DNA of 6,998 nucleotides from assembly GCA_030617125.1 (NCBI GenBank), contig JAUWWA010000087.1, positions 1-6,998 on the forward strand, given 5' to 3'. Source of the stretch: Pirellulales bacterium (GTDB lineage Bacteria; Planctomycetota; Planctomycetia; Pirellulales; Thermoguttaceae). Below the pieces are notes generated by a model. That model was not told where the DNA came from and did not search any database. It was given only the letters and a program-made list of their open reading frames with translations. Shown here one piece after another: positions 1 to 6,943 of the stretch (its first letter is position 1; every line of letters starts with the position of its first letter). The position numbers were made by a program, and so were the translations under genes.

Positions 1-133
1 GCGACCTTCCTGTCCCGGGAGCGAACCTCCGCGCCCGCGGCGCCGTAGGACTTTTGGGAAGGCCGGAGGTGTCCGGGGCTCCTCGGGTTTCTCGTCTTAT
101 CGATCTGCCAACTCTAAGCGGAAAGTGCCAAGG
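1..133. other. Leader region upstream of bamA; no confident gene
   Basis: No complete gene is visible here. Frame 1 is open from the window edge to a TAG at 46-48, and could be the last 15 codons of an upstream gene on the same strand, but it is too short to identify. A small hairpin with a 5-bp stem (GCGCC at 31-35 pairing with GGCGC at 39-43) precedes a T4 run at 52-55. That is at best a weak terminator-like structure. I could not find a convincing -35/-10 pair. The bamA frame is open back to base 2 but has no ATG, GTG or TTG before position 125, so the start cannot move further upstream within this window. Confidence 0.35.
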
Positions 134-2815
134 ATGGCCAAGCTGCGTATTTTTCCAAGCGACACCCCGTGCTTCGCCCCCCGTCGCGTCTGGCTTGTGG
201 TGCTGCTTGTGGTCGCCGTGCTCGACGGCTCGCTGCTTTTCGCCCAGGCGCCGGCCGAATTCCCGCGCGAGGAGCAGGTCGTCGAGGTCAGTGTACGGGG
301 AAACCGGACCATCAAGCTCGAGAAGATCCTCCCGCACATTCGCACCCGGGCCGGACGGCCGTACAACCTCGAAGTGATCGAGGAGGACGTCCGGCGGCTC
401 AACCGCTTGGGCAAATTCGTCACGGTGAAGCCCTACACACGGCGCGTGGCTGGCGGGCGGGTGGTCATCTTCGAGGTGATCGAGCGTCCCCTGTTGCAGG
501 AGGTCCACTACGTCGGCAACCGCAAGATCAAGACGAAGGTCCTCGAGAAACAAAACGAGTTGAAGGTGGGCGACGCCTTGGACCCCTTCGCCATCGAGGA
601 AGGCCGACGCAAAATACTCGACTTCTATCGCAGCCGCGGTTTCAGCAAGGTCCGCGTGACGATCCACGAGGGCAACAAACCGCAAGACCGCCGCGCGGTT
701 TACGTGATCAACGAGGGCCTGAAGCAGCGGATTCTTCGGACCCGATTTGTCGGCAACACGATTGCCAGCGACGCCCGGCTGCGGACCCAAATCCAGTCGA
801 AGCCCCCGACGCTGTACCTCTTCAAGGGCGAGGTCGACCGCCGGAAGATCGACGAAGACGTGAACCGGCTGGTCGCTTATTACCGCAGCTTGGGATTCTT
901 CCGCGCCCGGGTCGGACGCGAACTCAAGTTCAACGCCGCCGAGAACTGGCTGACGCTGACGTTCGTGATCGACGAGGGCCGACGTTACAAGATTCGCGAC
1001 GTTTCCTTCACCGGCAACACGAAGTTCGCGACCGACGAGTTGATCGGACGGCTGAAACTCAAGGCGGGTCAGTTCTTCAACCAGTCGGATATGCGCCACG
1101 ACGTGGCCGAAATCCAGGAAAAGTACGGCGCGGTCGGGTACATGTTCGCCGACGTCAAGGCCGACCCTCGCTTCCTGGAACAGCCCGGGCAACTCGACCT
1201 GGTCTACAACATCAGCGAGGGCGACCGCTACCGCGTCGGGCGCATCAACGTCGAAATCAAGGGTGAAAACCCCCACACTCGGCTCACCACCGTGCTGAAT
1301 CGCCTCTCGCTCAAGCCCGGCGATATCGTCGACGTCCGGAAGCTCCGAGCCAGCGAGCGGCGTTTGCGGGCGTCGGGATTGTTCATGGTCGATCCCAAGA
1401 CCGGCACCGCGCCGAAGATTGTCTTCAGCCCACCGGAACTCGACGACATCGAAACTGAAATGGCCCGCGAGCCAAAACCGCCAGACAAGATCCGCGGCCA
1501 AAGCCCCGAGACGGTCGTGCGAGGCCAGTACACCACGGGCCGAGCGTTTCCTTCGACGCCTCCAACGCCTTCAAGCTCGCCGGCTTTGTGGTCGAGCCCG
1601 CCGACCCAGGGCTACCAGCCGGTGCAGCCGCAGCCACCGTACGCGGCCGTCGCGGCGGTTCCCACGCCGTTGCCGGACCAAACTGGGATATTCAGCGAGA
1701 ATTCGCCGTTTTTCGGCGGTCCGCCGGCCGGCGAGCCCACCCGGCCGTTGCCGATCGACGTGATCGCCCACGAAACGCAAACCGGCCGGTTCATGTTCGG
1801 CGTGGGGATCAATTCCGACGCCGGGTTGGTCGGCAACATCGTCATCGACGAGCAGAACTTCGATTGGACCCGGTTCCCCAACAGTTGGGAGGACATCCGC
1901 AACGCCACGGCGTTTCGCGGCGCCGGCCAGCGTTTGCGTCTGGAGGCCGTGCCCGGCACCGAGGTGCAGCGGTACATGGTCAACTTCCAAGAACCGTACC
2001 TCTTCGACACGAACGTCAGCCTTGGCTTAAGCGGATTTTTGTACGACCGTCGTTACCTCGAATGGGATGAGCAGCGGCTCGGCGGCCGCATCAGTCTCGG
2101 GTACCAGTTCACCCACGACCTGGCGGGAACGTTTTCGTTCCGCAGTGCGACGGTCAACATCAACGACGCAATCGACCCGACGCTGCCGGAACTCGCGGAA
2201 GTACTCGGCGACAACTCCTTGTTCGGGTTCCGCGTGCAAATGTCGCACGATACCCGAGATAGCGCCTTCCTGGCGACGGAAGGCCATTTGCTCGAGATGG
2301 CGTTCGAGCAGGTCGTCGGTTCGTTCACCTATTATCGCGGCGAGGTCGACGTACGGCAGTACTTTCTGCTGCGCGAGCGGCCCGACGGCTCCGGACGCCA
2401 TGTGCTGAGCGTTTCGGCGCGGATGGGGGTCACCAGCTCCGACACGCCGATCTATGACCACTACTACGCGGGCGGGTTCTCGACGCTCCGCGGGTTCGAC
2501 TACCGCGGCGCCTCGCCACGCACTGGGGGCGTGCTCGTCGGCGGCGAGTTCCAACTGCTGGCGAATATCCAGTACATGTTCCCGATCACGGCCGACGACA
2601 TGCTTCGGGCCGTGGTCTTCTGCGACTCGGGCACGGTCGAGCCGACGATCAACGATTGGAGCGATCGGTACCGCGTGGCGCCGGGCTTCGGGCTGCGGAT
2701 CACCGTTCCGGCCATGGGACCGGCGCCGATCGCGCTGGACTTCGCCTTCCCGATCAGTTCCCAGCCCGGCGACGAGAAAGAAGTCTTCAGCTTCTTCGTC
2801 GGGTTCAACCGCTAG
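134..2815 (+). CDS. bamA: BamA, outer membrane protein assembly factor (Omp85 family)
   Basis: This is the central subunit that folds and inserts beta-barrel proteins into the outer membrane. I chose ATG 134 (893 residues) because GGAAAG at 120-125 lies 8 nt upstream. GTG 125 is an in-frame alternative adding three residues. A signal peptide is clear: an Arg-Arg pair, a hydrophobic core at about 18-36, and likely cleavage after AQA. Five POTRA domains follow at about 49-117, 118-195, 196-282, 283-363 and 364-440. Most show the repeated 'V.G N' strand and end in a 'xxEG'-type turn. A Pro/Ser/Gln-rich linker (about 445-540) is not typical of proteobacterial BamA. The Omp85 barrel runs from about 550 to the end and carries the conserved loop-6 motif as TLRGF (about 784-788). 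The protein ends FSFFVGFNR rather than with a terminal Phe. The gene is slightly longer than the usual ~800 residues because of the linker. Its last 11 bp overlap the end of rmuC on the other strand. Family assignment is firm; linker function is unknown. Confidence 0.93.
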   Translation: MAKLRIFPSDTPCFAPRRVWLVVLLVVAVLDGSLLFAQAPAEFPREEQVVEVSVRGNRTIKLEKILPHIRTRAGRPYNLEVIEEDVRRLNRLGKFVTVKPYTRRVAGGRVVIFEVIERPLLQEVHYVGNRKIKTKVLEKQNELKVGDALDPFAIEEGRRKILDFYRSRGFSKVRVTIHEGNKPQDRRAVYVINEGLKQRILRTRFVGNTIASDARLRTQIQSKPPTLYLFKGEVDRRKIDEDVNRLVAYYRSLGFFRARVGRELKFNAAENWLTLTFVIDEGRRYKIRDVSFTGNTKFATDELIGRLKLKAGQFFNQSDMRHDVAEIQEKYGAVGYMFADVKADPRFLEQPGQLDLVYNISEGDRYRVGRINVEIKGENPHTRLTTVLNRLSLKPGDIVDVRKLRASERRLRASGLFMVDPKTGTAPKIVFSPPELDDIETEMAREPKPPDKIRGQSPETVVRGQYTTGRAFPSTPPTPSSSPALWSSPPTQGYQPVQPQPPYAAVAAVPTPLPDQTGIFSENSPFFGGPPAGEPTRPLPIDVIAHETQTGRFMFGVGINSDAGLVGNIVIDEQNFDWTRFPNSWEDIRNATAFRGAGQRLRLEAVPGTEVQRYMVNFQEPYLFDTNVSLGLSGFLYDRRYLEWDEQRLGGRISLGYQFTHDLAGTFSFRSATVNINDAIDPTLPELAEVLGDNSLFGFRVQMSHDTRDSAFLATEGHLLEMAFEQVVGSFTYYRGEVDVRQYFLLRERPDGSGRHVLSVSARMGVTSSDTPIYDHYYAGGFSTLRGFDYRGASPRTGGVLVGGEFQLLANIQYMFPITADDMLRAVVFCDSGTVEPTINDWSDRYRVAPGFGLRITVPAMGPAPIALDFAFPISSQPGDEKEVFSFFVGFNR

Positions 2816-3566
2816 CGCAGTCATCGTCGCCGCAAGCGTCCGGTTGCATATCGTCGGGCAGGACCAGTTCGGGCGCCTGCAACAGACGTGTGGAAACTTC
2901 CACCGGCGGAGGTTGCTCGATCTCCTTGTTCGTGGCGGCGGCGCCGAGCTCCTCGAACTTCCGGGCACTGACCAACACGCGCGATTCGAGCGAAGCGGCC
3001 GCCCGATTGTATGCCGCAGTGGCGGCGCCGAGCGCCTTGCCGAGCTTGATGATGTGCTTGGCCACGTCGGCGAGCCGTTTGTGCAGTTCGCGGCCTAGCT
3101 CGCTAATCTGCTGGGCGTTCTCGGCCAACTGCTCCTGCCGCCATCCGTAGGCGGCGGCTCGAAGCAGGGCGATCAGCGAGGTCGGGGCGGCAATCAACAC
3201 CTTCTCATTCACGCCCACCTCGATCAGGCTCGGGTCCTGTTGCAGAGCAGCGCTGTAGAAGCTCTCGCCGGGTAGGAAGAGCACGACGAAGTCGGGCGTC
3301 TGATCGAATTGCTCGAAGTACGATTTCCGGCCCAATGCGGTGATATGCGAGCGGACCTGCCGGGCGTGGTCCTTGAGCTTTTGGGTTCGGGTTGCTTCGT
3401 CGTCGGCCTCGATCGCTTCGAGGTAGGCTTCCAGCGGCGCCTTGGCGTCGACGACGATGGTTCGGTTGCCCGGCATCCGGATGAGCAGATCGGGGCGGAG
3501 CTGGGCGTCTTCGGTCGTGGTCGTCTGCTGTTCGTAGAAGTCGCAATGGTCGAGCATCCCGGCCAT
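2805..3566 (-). CDS. rmuC: RmuC C-terminal part: PD-(D/E)xK-like domain (253 aa from internal ATG)
   Basis: The frame is open from 3728 to the TGA at 2805-2807. The first ATG, GTG or TTG after the amber codon is the ATG at 3564-3566. Starting there would discard the conserved block GRWGEIQLKRVVE (codons 223-235), so restart would give a damaged domain. In full-length numbering the nuclease-like core is RPDLL at 259-263 and VVDAK at 273-277, the spacing expected of a PD-(D/E)xK fold. Conserved helices follow (FLPGESFYSAAL, APTSLIALLRAAAYGWRQE). The last ~30 residues are acidic with two Cys and look variable. No good ribosome-binding site precedes 3566, so independent expression is doubtful. 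Confidence 0.65.
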   Translation of the reverse strand: MAGMLDHCDFYEQQTTTTEDAQLRPDLLIRMPGNRTIVVDAKAPLEAYLEAIEADDEATRTQKLKDHARQVRSHITALGRKSYFEQFDQTPDFVVLFLPGESFYSAALQQDPSLIEVGVNEKVLIAAPTSLIALLRAAAYGWRQEQLAENAQQISELGRELHKRLADVAKHIIKLGKALGAATAAYNRAAASLESRVLVSARKFEELGAAATNKEIEQPPPVEVSTRLLQAPELVLPDDMQPDACGDDDCASG

Positions 3567-3728
3567 TTCAACGACACGTTTGAGTTGGATTTCGCCCCAG
3601 CGGCCGCGGACCTGGGGCTGGCGGAGCGCGCGGACCAGGTTCGACGTTTCGCTGCGCAGTTCCTTGTGCGTGTCGGCGAGCGATTCGACCTGCTGCCTCA
3701 GCCCGGTGTAGGCTTCGAGGCGGGCTTT

Positions 3729-4271
3729 CTAGATCTCTTGTAACTTGGCGTCGACCTTGCCGAGCGATTCCCTGACCGGCTTGACCAATTCGTCGATGGC
3801 GGTTTGCCGCTTCGACAGATCGCCCTTGGCCATCTCCTGGAACTTTTCGAGTTGCGACTTGGCCAGTTGCAGGAACGAGGTGTTGCTGCTCTCCAGAGCG
3901 TCGGCGGCCAGCGCCTTGAAGGCGTCGGAGAGCTGTTTTTTTGCGTCTTCCAACAAGACCAACTTCTCCTCAGCCTGCTTGCGCTGCTCGGCGAGCGACG
4001 TTTCGAGCTGAGCCGCCTTGGCGTTCAACTCGGTAATCCGGCATTGTCGCTGCTCAACGGTGACTTCTTTCTCCTGCAACCGGTTTCGGAGTTCCTCGAT
4101 CGTCTCTTCGCGGGCGGCGAGACGTTCGGCCTGGGCGGCGGCCTGCGCGCCGGACTCGCTTCTCCCGCGCTCGAACTCGTGGCGAATCTTCGCGCTGAGC
4201 AGGACCCACGCCGCGATCGCACCGAGGCCGATACCAATGAAAAGCAACAGGATGGGGAGGATATGCTGCAC
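3729..4271 (-). CDS. rmuC: RmuC N-terminal part: membrane anchor and coiled coil (180 aa)
   Basis: This is the portion translated before the amber codon. Residues 4-26 form one hydrophobic segment (LPILLLFIGIGLGAIAAW), predicting an N-terminal anchor in the inner membrane with the rest in the cytoplasm. Residues about 30-115 are rich in Glu, Arg, Lys, Ala and Gln with a heptad-like pattern, i.e. a coiled coil. Residues about 115-150 (FKALAADAL, then SFLQLAKSQLEKF) match the conserved helix that precedes the RmuC domain. The product stops within the first helices of that domain, before any catalytic-like residue. Alone it would be a membrane-anchored coiled coil with no nuclease core. Confidence 0.75.
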   Translation of the reverse strand: MQHILPILLLFIGIGLGAIAAWVLLSAKIRHEFERGRSESGAQAAAQAERLAAREETIEELRNRLQEKEVTVEQRQCRITELNAKAAQLETSLAEQRKQAEEKLVLLEDAKKQLSDAFKALAADALESSNTSFLQLAKSQLEKFQEMAKGDLSKRQTAIDELVKPVRESLGKVDAKLQEI

Positions 4272-4324
4272 GATTTTGGCCTACGAATTATGACACAACC
4301 GAATCAGATCATCCTTGCTCATAC

Positions 4325-4365
4325 AGTATAGCGATAGTGTAGCGGGACGGCCGTTGATTTGACAA
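4325..4365 (-). promoter_or_regulatory. Candidate sigma-70-type promoter for rmuC
   Basis: Reading the minus strand, TTGTCA (4365-4360, five of six matches to TTGACA) is followed after 18 nt by TACACT (4341-4336, four of six matches to TATAAT), about 65 nt before the rmuC GTG. A second AT-rich box, TATACT (4330-4325), lies just downstream but has no matching -35 at 17 nt. The gap 4272-4398 is the least GC-rich stretch between genes here, consistent with a promoter. It implies rmuC is transcribed separately from the M16 pair. Planctomycete promoter rules are not well established, so this is tentative. Confidence 0.35.
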
Positions 4366-4398
4366 GTCCTGTTGAACAAACCTGCTATGGGGGGCTTG

Positions 4399-5637
4399 CT
4401 ATTTCGGGGAGGCGACCTTCGCCAGCGGGCCGATGGTCACCGTCGTGCCGCGGCTGAGCGGGTGCTTCGACAGCACCGCCGCGACGTCTTCGACCGTTAC
4501 CGCCGCCACCGCATCGAGTTCGTCGCGCACGCTGCGATATTCGCGCCGATGGATCCAATCGCTGCCGACCGAAAACAGTCGCCCGCGGGGCCGCTCGCCG
4601 GAAAGCACGATCCGGCTTCGCAGCTTGCTCTTGGCCTGGTCCAACTCGGCAGGAGTAACGCCGTCGGCTTCGGCGCCGCGATACACGTCGAGCACCCGCT
4701 GGAGGTTCTCGGCAGTGTGCTGCGGATCGCAACTCAGATAGGTCATCATCGCGCCGGCGTTTTCATATTCCAAGTGGCTAAGATTGGCATGTTCAGCCAG
4801 GCCCGGGTCGACCAGTTCCCAGTACAGTCGGCTGCCTGAGTCGTCGCCCAACACCATGGCCAGCAGCTTCGCGGCGTGGCGGTCGTGATCTTCAGCCGGC
4901 GGGCCGGCGGAAAGCGACAGGACGTACTGCTGCGTGGCGATTTCCTTGCGGATGGTCTGGAATCCCTCGCGCGGCACGGGCATCTCGGCGGTGCGTCCCG
5001 CCTCGGACGGCTCCCAGTGCCCGCATGATTGTCGGGTGCGGGCGAGCAGAGCGTCGAAATCGACCCGGCCGCAGGCGACCAACGCGATATTGCCCGGGCT
5101 GTAGCGCCGCCGGAAATACCCGCGCATCTGTTCGACTGACAGATTGGCGATGCTTTCGACCGTGCCAAGCGTACTGCGTCCTAACGGGTGTGCTCCGAAA
5201 TGTGCCGAGCGGACCTTGTCGTCCGCACCGAACGGCGGCTGGTCGTCGTACATCCGGATTTCTTCGATGATGACCTGCTTCTCGATGTTGAAGTCGTGCT
5301 TGCGCAGCGACGGCCGCATGATGTCGCCGAGCAGTTCGAGCGCCGCGTCCTGGTGCTCCGGCAGCACGGCGGCGTAGTAGACGGTGTTCTCCTCGCTGGT
5401 GCAGGCGTTGTAGTGGGCGCCCATCTCGTCGAACTCGCGGTTGACGTCGTCGGCCTCTCTACCGGGCGTGCCCTTGAACAGCATGTGTTCGAGAAAATGG
5501 CTCACGCCGGCAATCGCGTCGGTTTCGTCGCGGGCGCCCGTCCGCACGAAGAACCCCAAGGCGGTCGAATGGGCTTCGGCGTTGCATTCGGCCACGATCT
5601 GAAGGCCGTTTTCCAGCGTGTGCTTACGAAATTCCAC
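4399..5637 (-). CDS. M16B zinc metallopeptidase, catalytic subunit (412 aa)
   Basis: This is a zinc-dependent peptidase of the insulinase/mitochondrial-processing-peptidase family, with no signal peptide or membrane segment and so predicted cytoplasmic. The inverted zinc motif is intact: HFLEH at 47-51 gives His47, Glu50 (catalytic) and His51, and the third ligand is Glu125 or Glu126 in VIIEEIRMY, about 75 residues later as the family requires. NACTSEENTVYYA (77-89) matches the conserved edge strand near the active site. The second, C-terminal half has the M16 fold but carries Val276 and His283 where the partner subunit has Arg276 and Tyr283. The length fits one M16B subunit. The start is GTG 5637, supported by GGAGG six nt upstream; the first 14 bp overlap the preceding gene. 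Physiological substrate unknown; peptides or processed proteins are possible. Confidence 0.9.
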   Translation of the reverse strand: MEFRKHTLENGLQIVAECNAEAHSTALGFFVRTGARDETDAIAGVSHFLEHMLFKGTPGREADDVNREFDEMGAHYNACTSEENTVYYAAVLPEHQDAALELLGDIMRPSLRKHDFNIEKQVIIEEIRMYDDQPPFGADDKVRSAHFGAHPLGRSTLGTVESIANLSVEQMRGYFRRRYSPGNIALVACGRVDFDALLARTRQSCGHWEPSEAGRTAEMPVPREGFQTIRKEIATQQYVLSLSAGPPAEDHDRHAAKLLAMVLGDDSGSRLYWELVDPGLAEHANLSHLEYENAGAMMTYLSCDPQHTAENLQRVLDVYRGAEADGVTPAELDQAKSKLRSRIVLSGERPRGRLFSVGSDWIHRREYRSVRDELDAVAAVTVEDVAAVLSKHPLSRGTTVTIGPLAKVASPK

Positions 5638-6868
5638 CGGGCACCTCCAACTTGTGCGGGCCGAGCGTGACGACCGTGAAATCGCCCGGCGGATGATCGG
5701 CCAAGTAAGCGTTGATGCTCTTATGCGTCAATGCGTCGACCAGATCGCTTACTTCACGGAGCGTCCGGGCGCGGCCCAAGTGGTACCAGTCTCGGGCGAT
5801 CGAACTGCTTCGCGCGGAACTGGATTCGTGCTGCATGATCAGCGCGCTTTTGATTCGGGCCTTCAGCCGGTCCAGTTCATCCTCCTCGATGCCTTTGGCC
5901 AGGCGTTGCAGTTCGCCGACGGTGACGTCGAGGGTTTCCTGGGCCCGATCGGCGCTGGTGCCCGCGTAGCACAGCACCGCGCCGCGGTGGCGCAGCGTAT
6001 GGTGCATGGCATGGACGCTATAGCAGAGCCCGCGCCGTTCGCGGACTTCGGTGAAGAGCCTTGCGCTGGCGCCGCTGCTCAAGACGCCGACCGCCCCCCA
6101 TGCCTGAAAGTAGTTGTCGTTGCGATACGGCACGCTGGGGTAGGCGATGCCGATCTGTGTCTGGTTTGAGTCGTAGTCGAAGTGATAGTATTTGTGTTCA
6201 GGGGGTTTCTCGGTGACGCCTTTTGCCGGGCGTGGCCGCCAATCGCCCAGCAGTTCGCCGATCTCATCCTTCAGTTGCCGCCAATCGAACCGACCTGCCA
6301 CGCCCAGGATGGTTCCACTCGGACGGTAGCGGCCATTGTAGTAAGATCGGACATCGTCGATCAGCGTTTCTTCGATTGCCTTGGCGTTGCCTTGCGTGGG
6401 TCGTCCCCAAGGATCGCCGTAGTGGCGGCGTCGCAACTCGATCATCAGCTTGTGCGCCGGTTCGTCTTCCACGGCATGAAGCTCCTGAAACATCACCAGC
6501 CGGGCGGCTTCCAGTTGCTCTTCCGGCAGGTGCGCGCTGCGAAGCAGATCAGCATAAAGCGCCAACGCGGCCGGCAGGTTATCGGCCACCGTCGCACCGC
6601 TGAAGCCGGTGTGGGCGCCGTTGACCGACTCGCCGTGTTCGACGCCGAGGTTGTCCAATTCGAGGATGAACTGATGGCTGTCGTGCTCGCCCGCCCCGCG
6701 CATAGCCATCTCGCAGGTAAACCCGCTCAGGCCGCCTCGATCGACCGGCTCGCAGGCGCAACCGACCGGCACCAAGAACGAAAAGGCCACCGATTGCAGC
6801 GATCGCATCGGCTCGGCCACCAGCACCAGGCCGTTGGGAAACGTATGTGAAAGGATCGATTCTGTCAC
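5624..6868 (-). CDS. M16B peptidase-like, non-catalytic partner subunit (414 aa)
   Basis: This has the same fold and length as the downstream peptidase, but the zinc motif is gone: at the HxxEH position it reads GFTCE (49-53), lacking both His. It keeps the pattern SARLFTEVRERRGLCYSV, in which Arg276 and Tyr283 are seven residues apart, as in the Arg/Tyr pair that binds substrate in M16 enzymes (Arg824/Tyr831 in insulin-degrading enzyme). The protein therefore probably supplies substrate binding to a heterodimer with the downstream subunit. The start is uncertain. I chose GTG 6868 because homology begins right after it (ILSHTFPNGLVLVAEP) and it gives a length close to the partner. The frame remains open up to a GTG at 6985, but that 39-codon extension merely translates a tandem repeat and C-runs. 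No Shine-Dalgarno is visible before 6868. No signal peptide is seen. Confidence 0.85.
   Translation of the reverse strand: MTESILSHTFPNGLVLVAEPMRSLQSVAFSFLVPVGCACEPVDRGGLSGFTCEMAMRGAGEHDSHQFILELDNLGVEHGESVNGAHTGFSGATVADNLPAALALYADLLRSAHLPEEQLEAARLVMFQELHAVEDEPAHKLMIELRRRHYGDPWGRPTQGNAKAIEETLIDDVRSYYNGRYRPSGTILGVAGRFDWRQLKDEIGELLGDWRPRPAKGVTEKPPEHKYYHFDYDSNQTQIGIAYPSVPYRNDNYFQAWGAVGVLSSGASARLFTEVRERRGLCYSVHAMHHTLRHRGAVLCYAGTSADRAQETLDVTVGELQRLAKGIEEDELDRLKARIKSALIMQHESSSARSSSIARDWYHLGRARTLREVSDLVDALTHKSINAYLADHPPGDFTVVTLGPHKLEVPGGIS
5642..5648 (-). promoter_or_regulatory. Strong Shine-Dalgarno for the catalytic M16 subunit
   Basis: GGAGGTG on the minus strand lies inside the last codons of the upstream M16 gene, with six bases between GGAGG and the GTG at 5637. 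It is the clearest ribosome-binding site in the window and decides the start. Together with the 14-bp overlap it suggests translational coupling and roughly matched synthesis of the two subunits. Confidence 0.75.
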
Positions 6869-6892
6869 GGATGTCGGAGGGGGGTGGGGGAG

Positions 6893-6934
6893 TTTAGAAT
6901 TTGGGATTTGGGATTTAGAATTTGGGATTTGGGA
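6893..6934. repeat. Tandem heptamer repeat, two perfect 21-bp units
   Basis: On the plus strand the heptamers TTTAGAA, TTTGGGA, TTTGGGA occur in that order and then repeat exactly, giving six heptamers in 42 bp with no mismatch. The stretch is much richer in A/T than its surroundings. It lies 24 bp upstream of the chosen start of the first M16 gene, so it falls in that gene's leader or promoter region. Minus-strand translation gives repeated QIPNSK peptides. It resembles the short heptanucleotide repeat families known from cyanobacteria and some planctomycetes; that comparison is from memory. Confidence 0.85.
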
Positions 6935-6943
6935 CCGTTTATC

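Larger units (their letters stand above)
2805..4271 (-). pseudogene. rmuC: rmuC interrupted by one in-frame amber codon
   Basis: Read through, this is a 488-codon RmuC, the normal length and domain order for the family: membrane anchor, long coiled coil, then the RmuC domain with a PD-(D/E)xK-like core. RmuC proteins are thought to be nuclease-related and to limit DNA inversions or rearrangements; the biochemical activity is poorly defined. Codon 181 is TAG (3729-3731). The frame is identical and uninterrupted on both sides, so this is a substitution and not an indel. The flanking residues, LQEI-stop-KARLEAY, match the family pattern in which a Glu usually follows, so GAG to TAG is the simplest origin. 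Everything else looks conserved, arguing for a recent mutation, a strain polymorphism or a base-call error. The start is GTG 4271, because an in-frame TAG lies four codons upstream at 4281-4283. Shine-Dalgarno support is weak. Confidence 0.8.

Noticed and set aside
2027..2968. Long open frame of 313 codons on the minus strand opposite the bamA barrel
   Set aside because: It overlaps a firmly assigned gene and spans into rmuC in the wrong frame. Its composition (Arg, Ala, Asp-rich) is typical of a shadow frame in GC-rich DNA, and no motif is recognised.
3309..3743. Plus-strand open frame of 144 codons opposite rmuC
   Set aside because: It is antisense to a conserved RmuC domain with no recognisable features of its own; it is a shadow frame.
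3936..3942. A7 run in rmuC (minus strand) fitting an A_AAA_AAA slippery site
   Set aside because: It simply encodes Lys-Lys in a coiled coil. A -1 shift there would not rejoin the frame after the amber codon, so it cannot rescue the gene. I saw no stimulatory structure.
4321..4329. Small palindrome ATACAGTAT near the rmuC promoter, considered as an SOS (LexA) box
   Set aside because: It lacks the paired half-sites of known LexA boxes (for example CTGT-N8-ACAG), and a 9-bp odd palindrome is easily random.
4379..4400. Possible terminator after the M16 pair (CAAGCC pairing with GGTTTG)
   Set aside because: The stem is six pairs with one G-U and a nine-base loop, and there is no following T-run. 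It is too weak to call.
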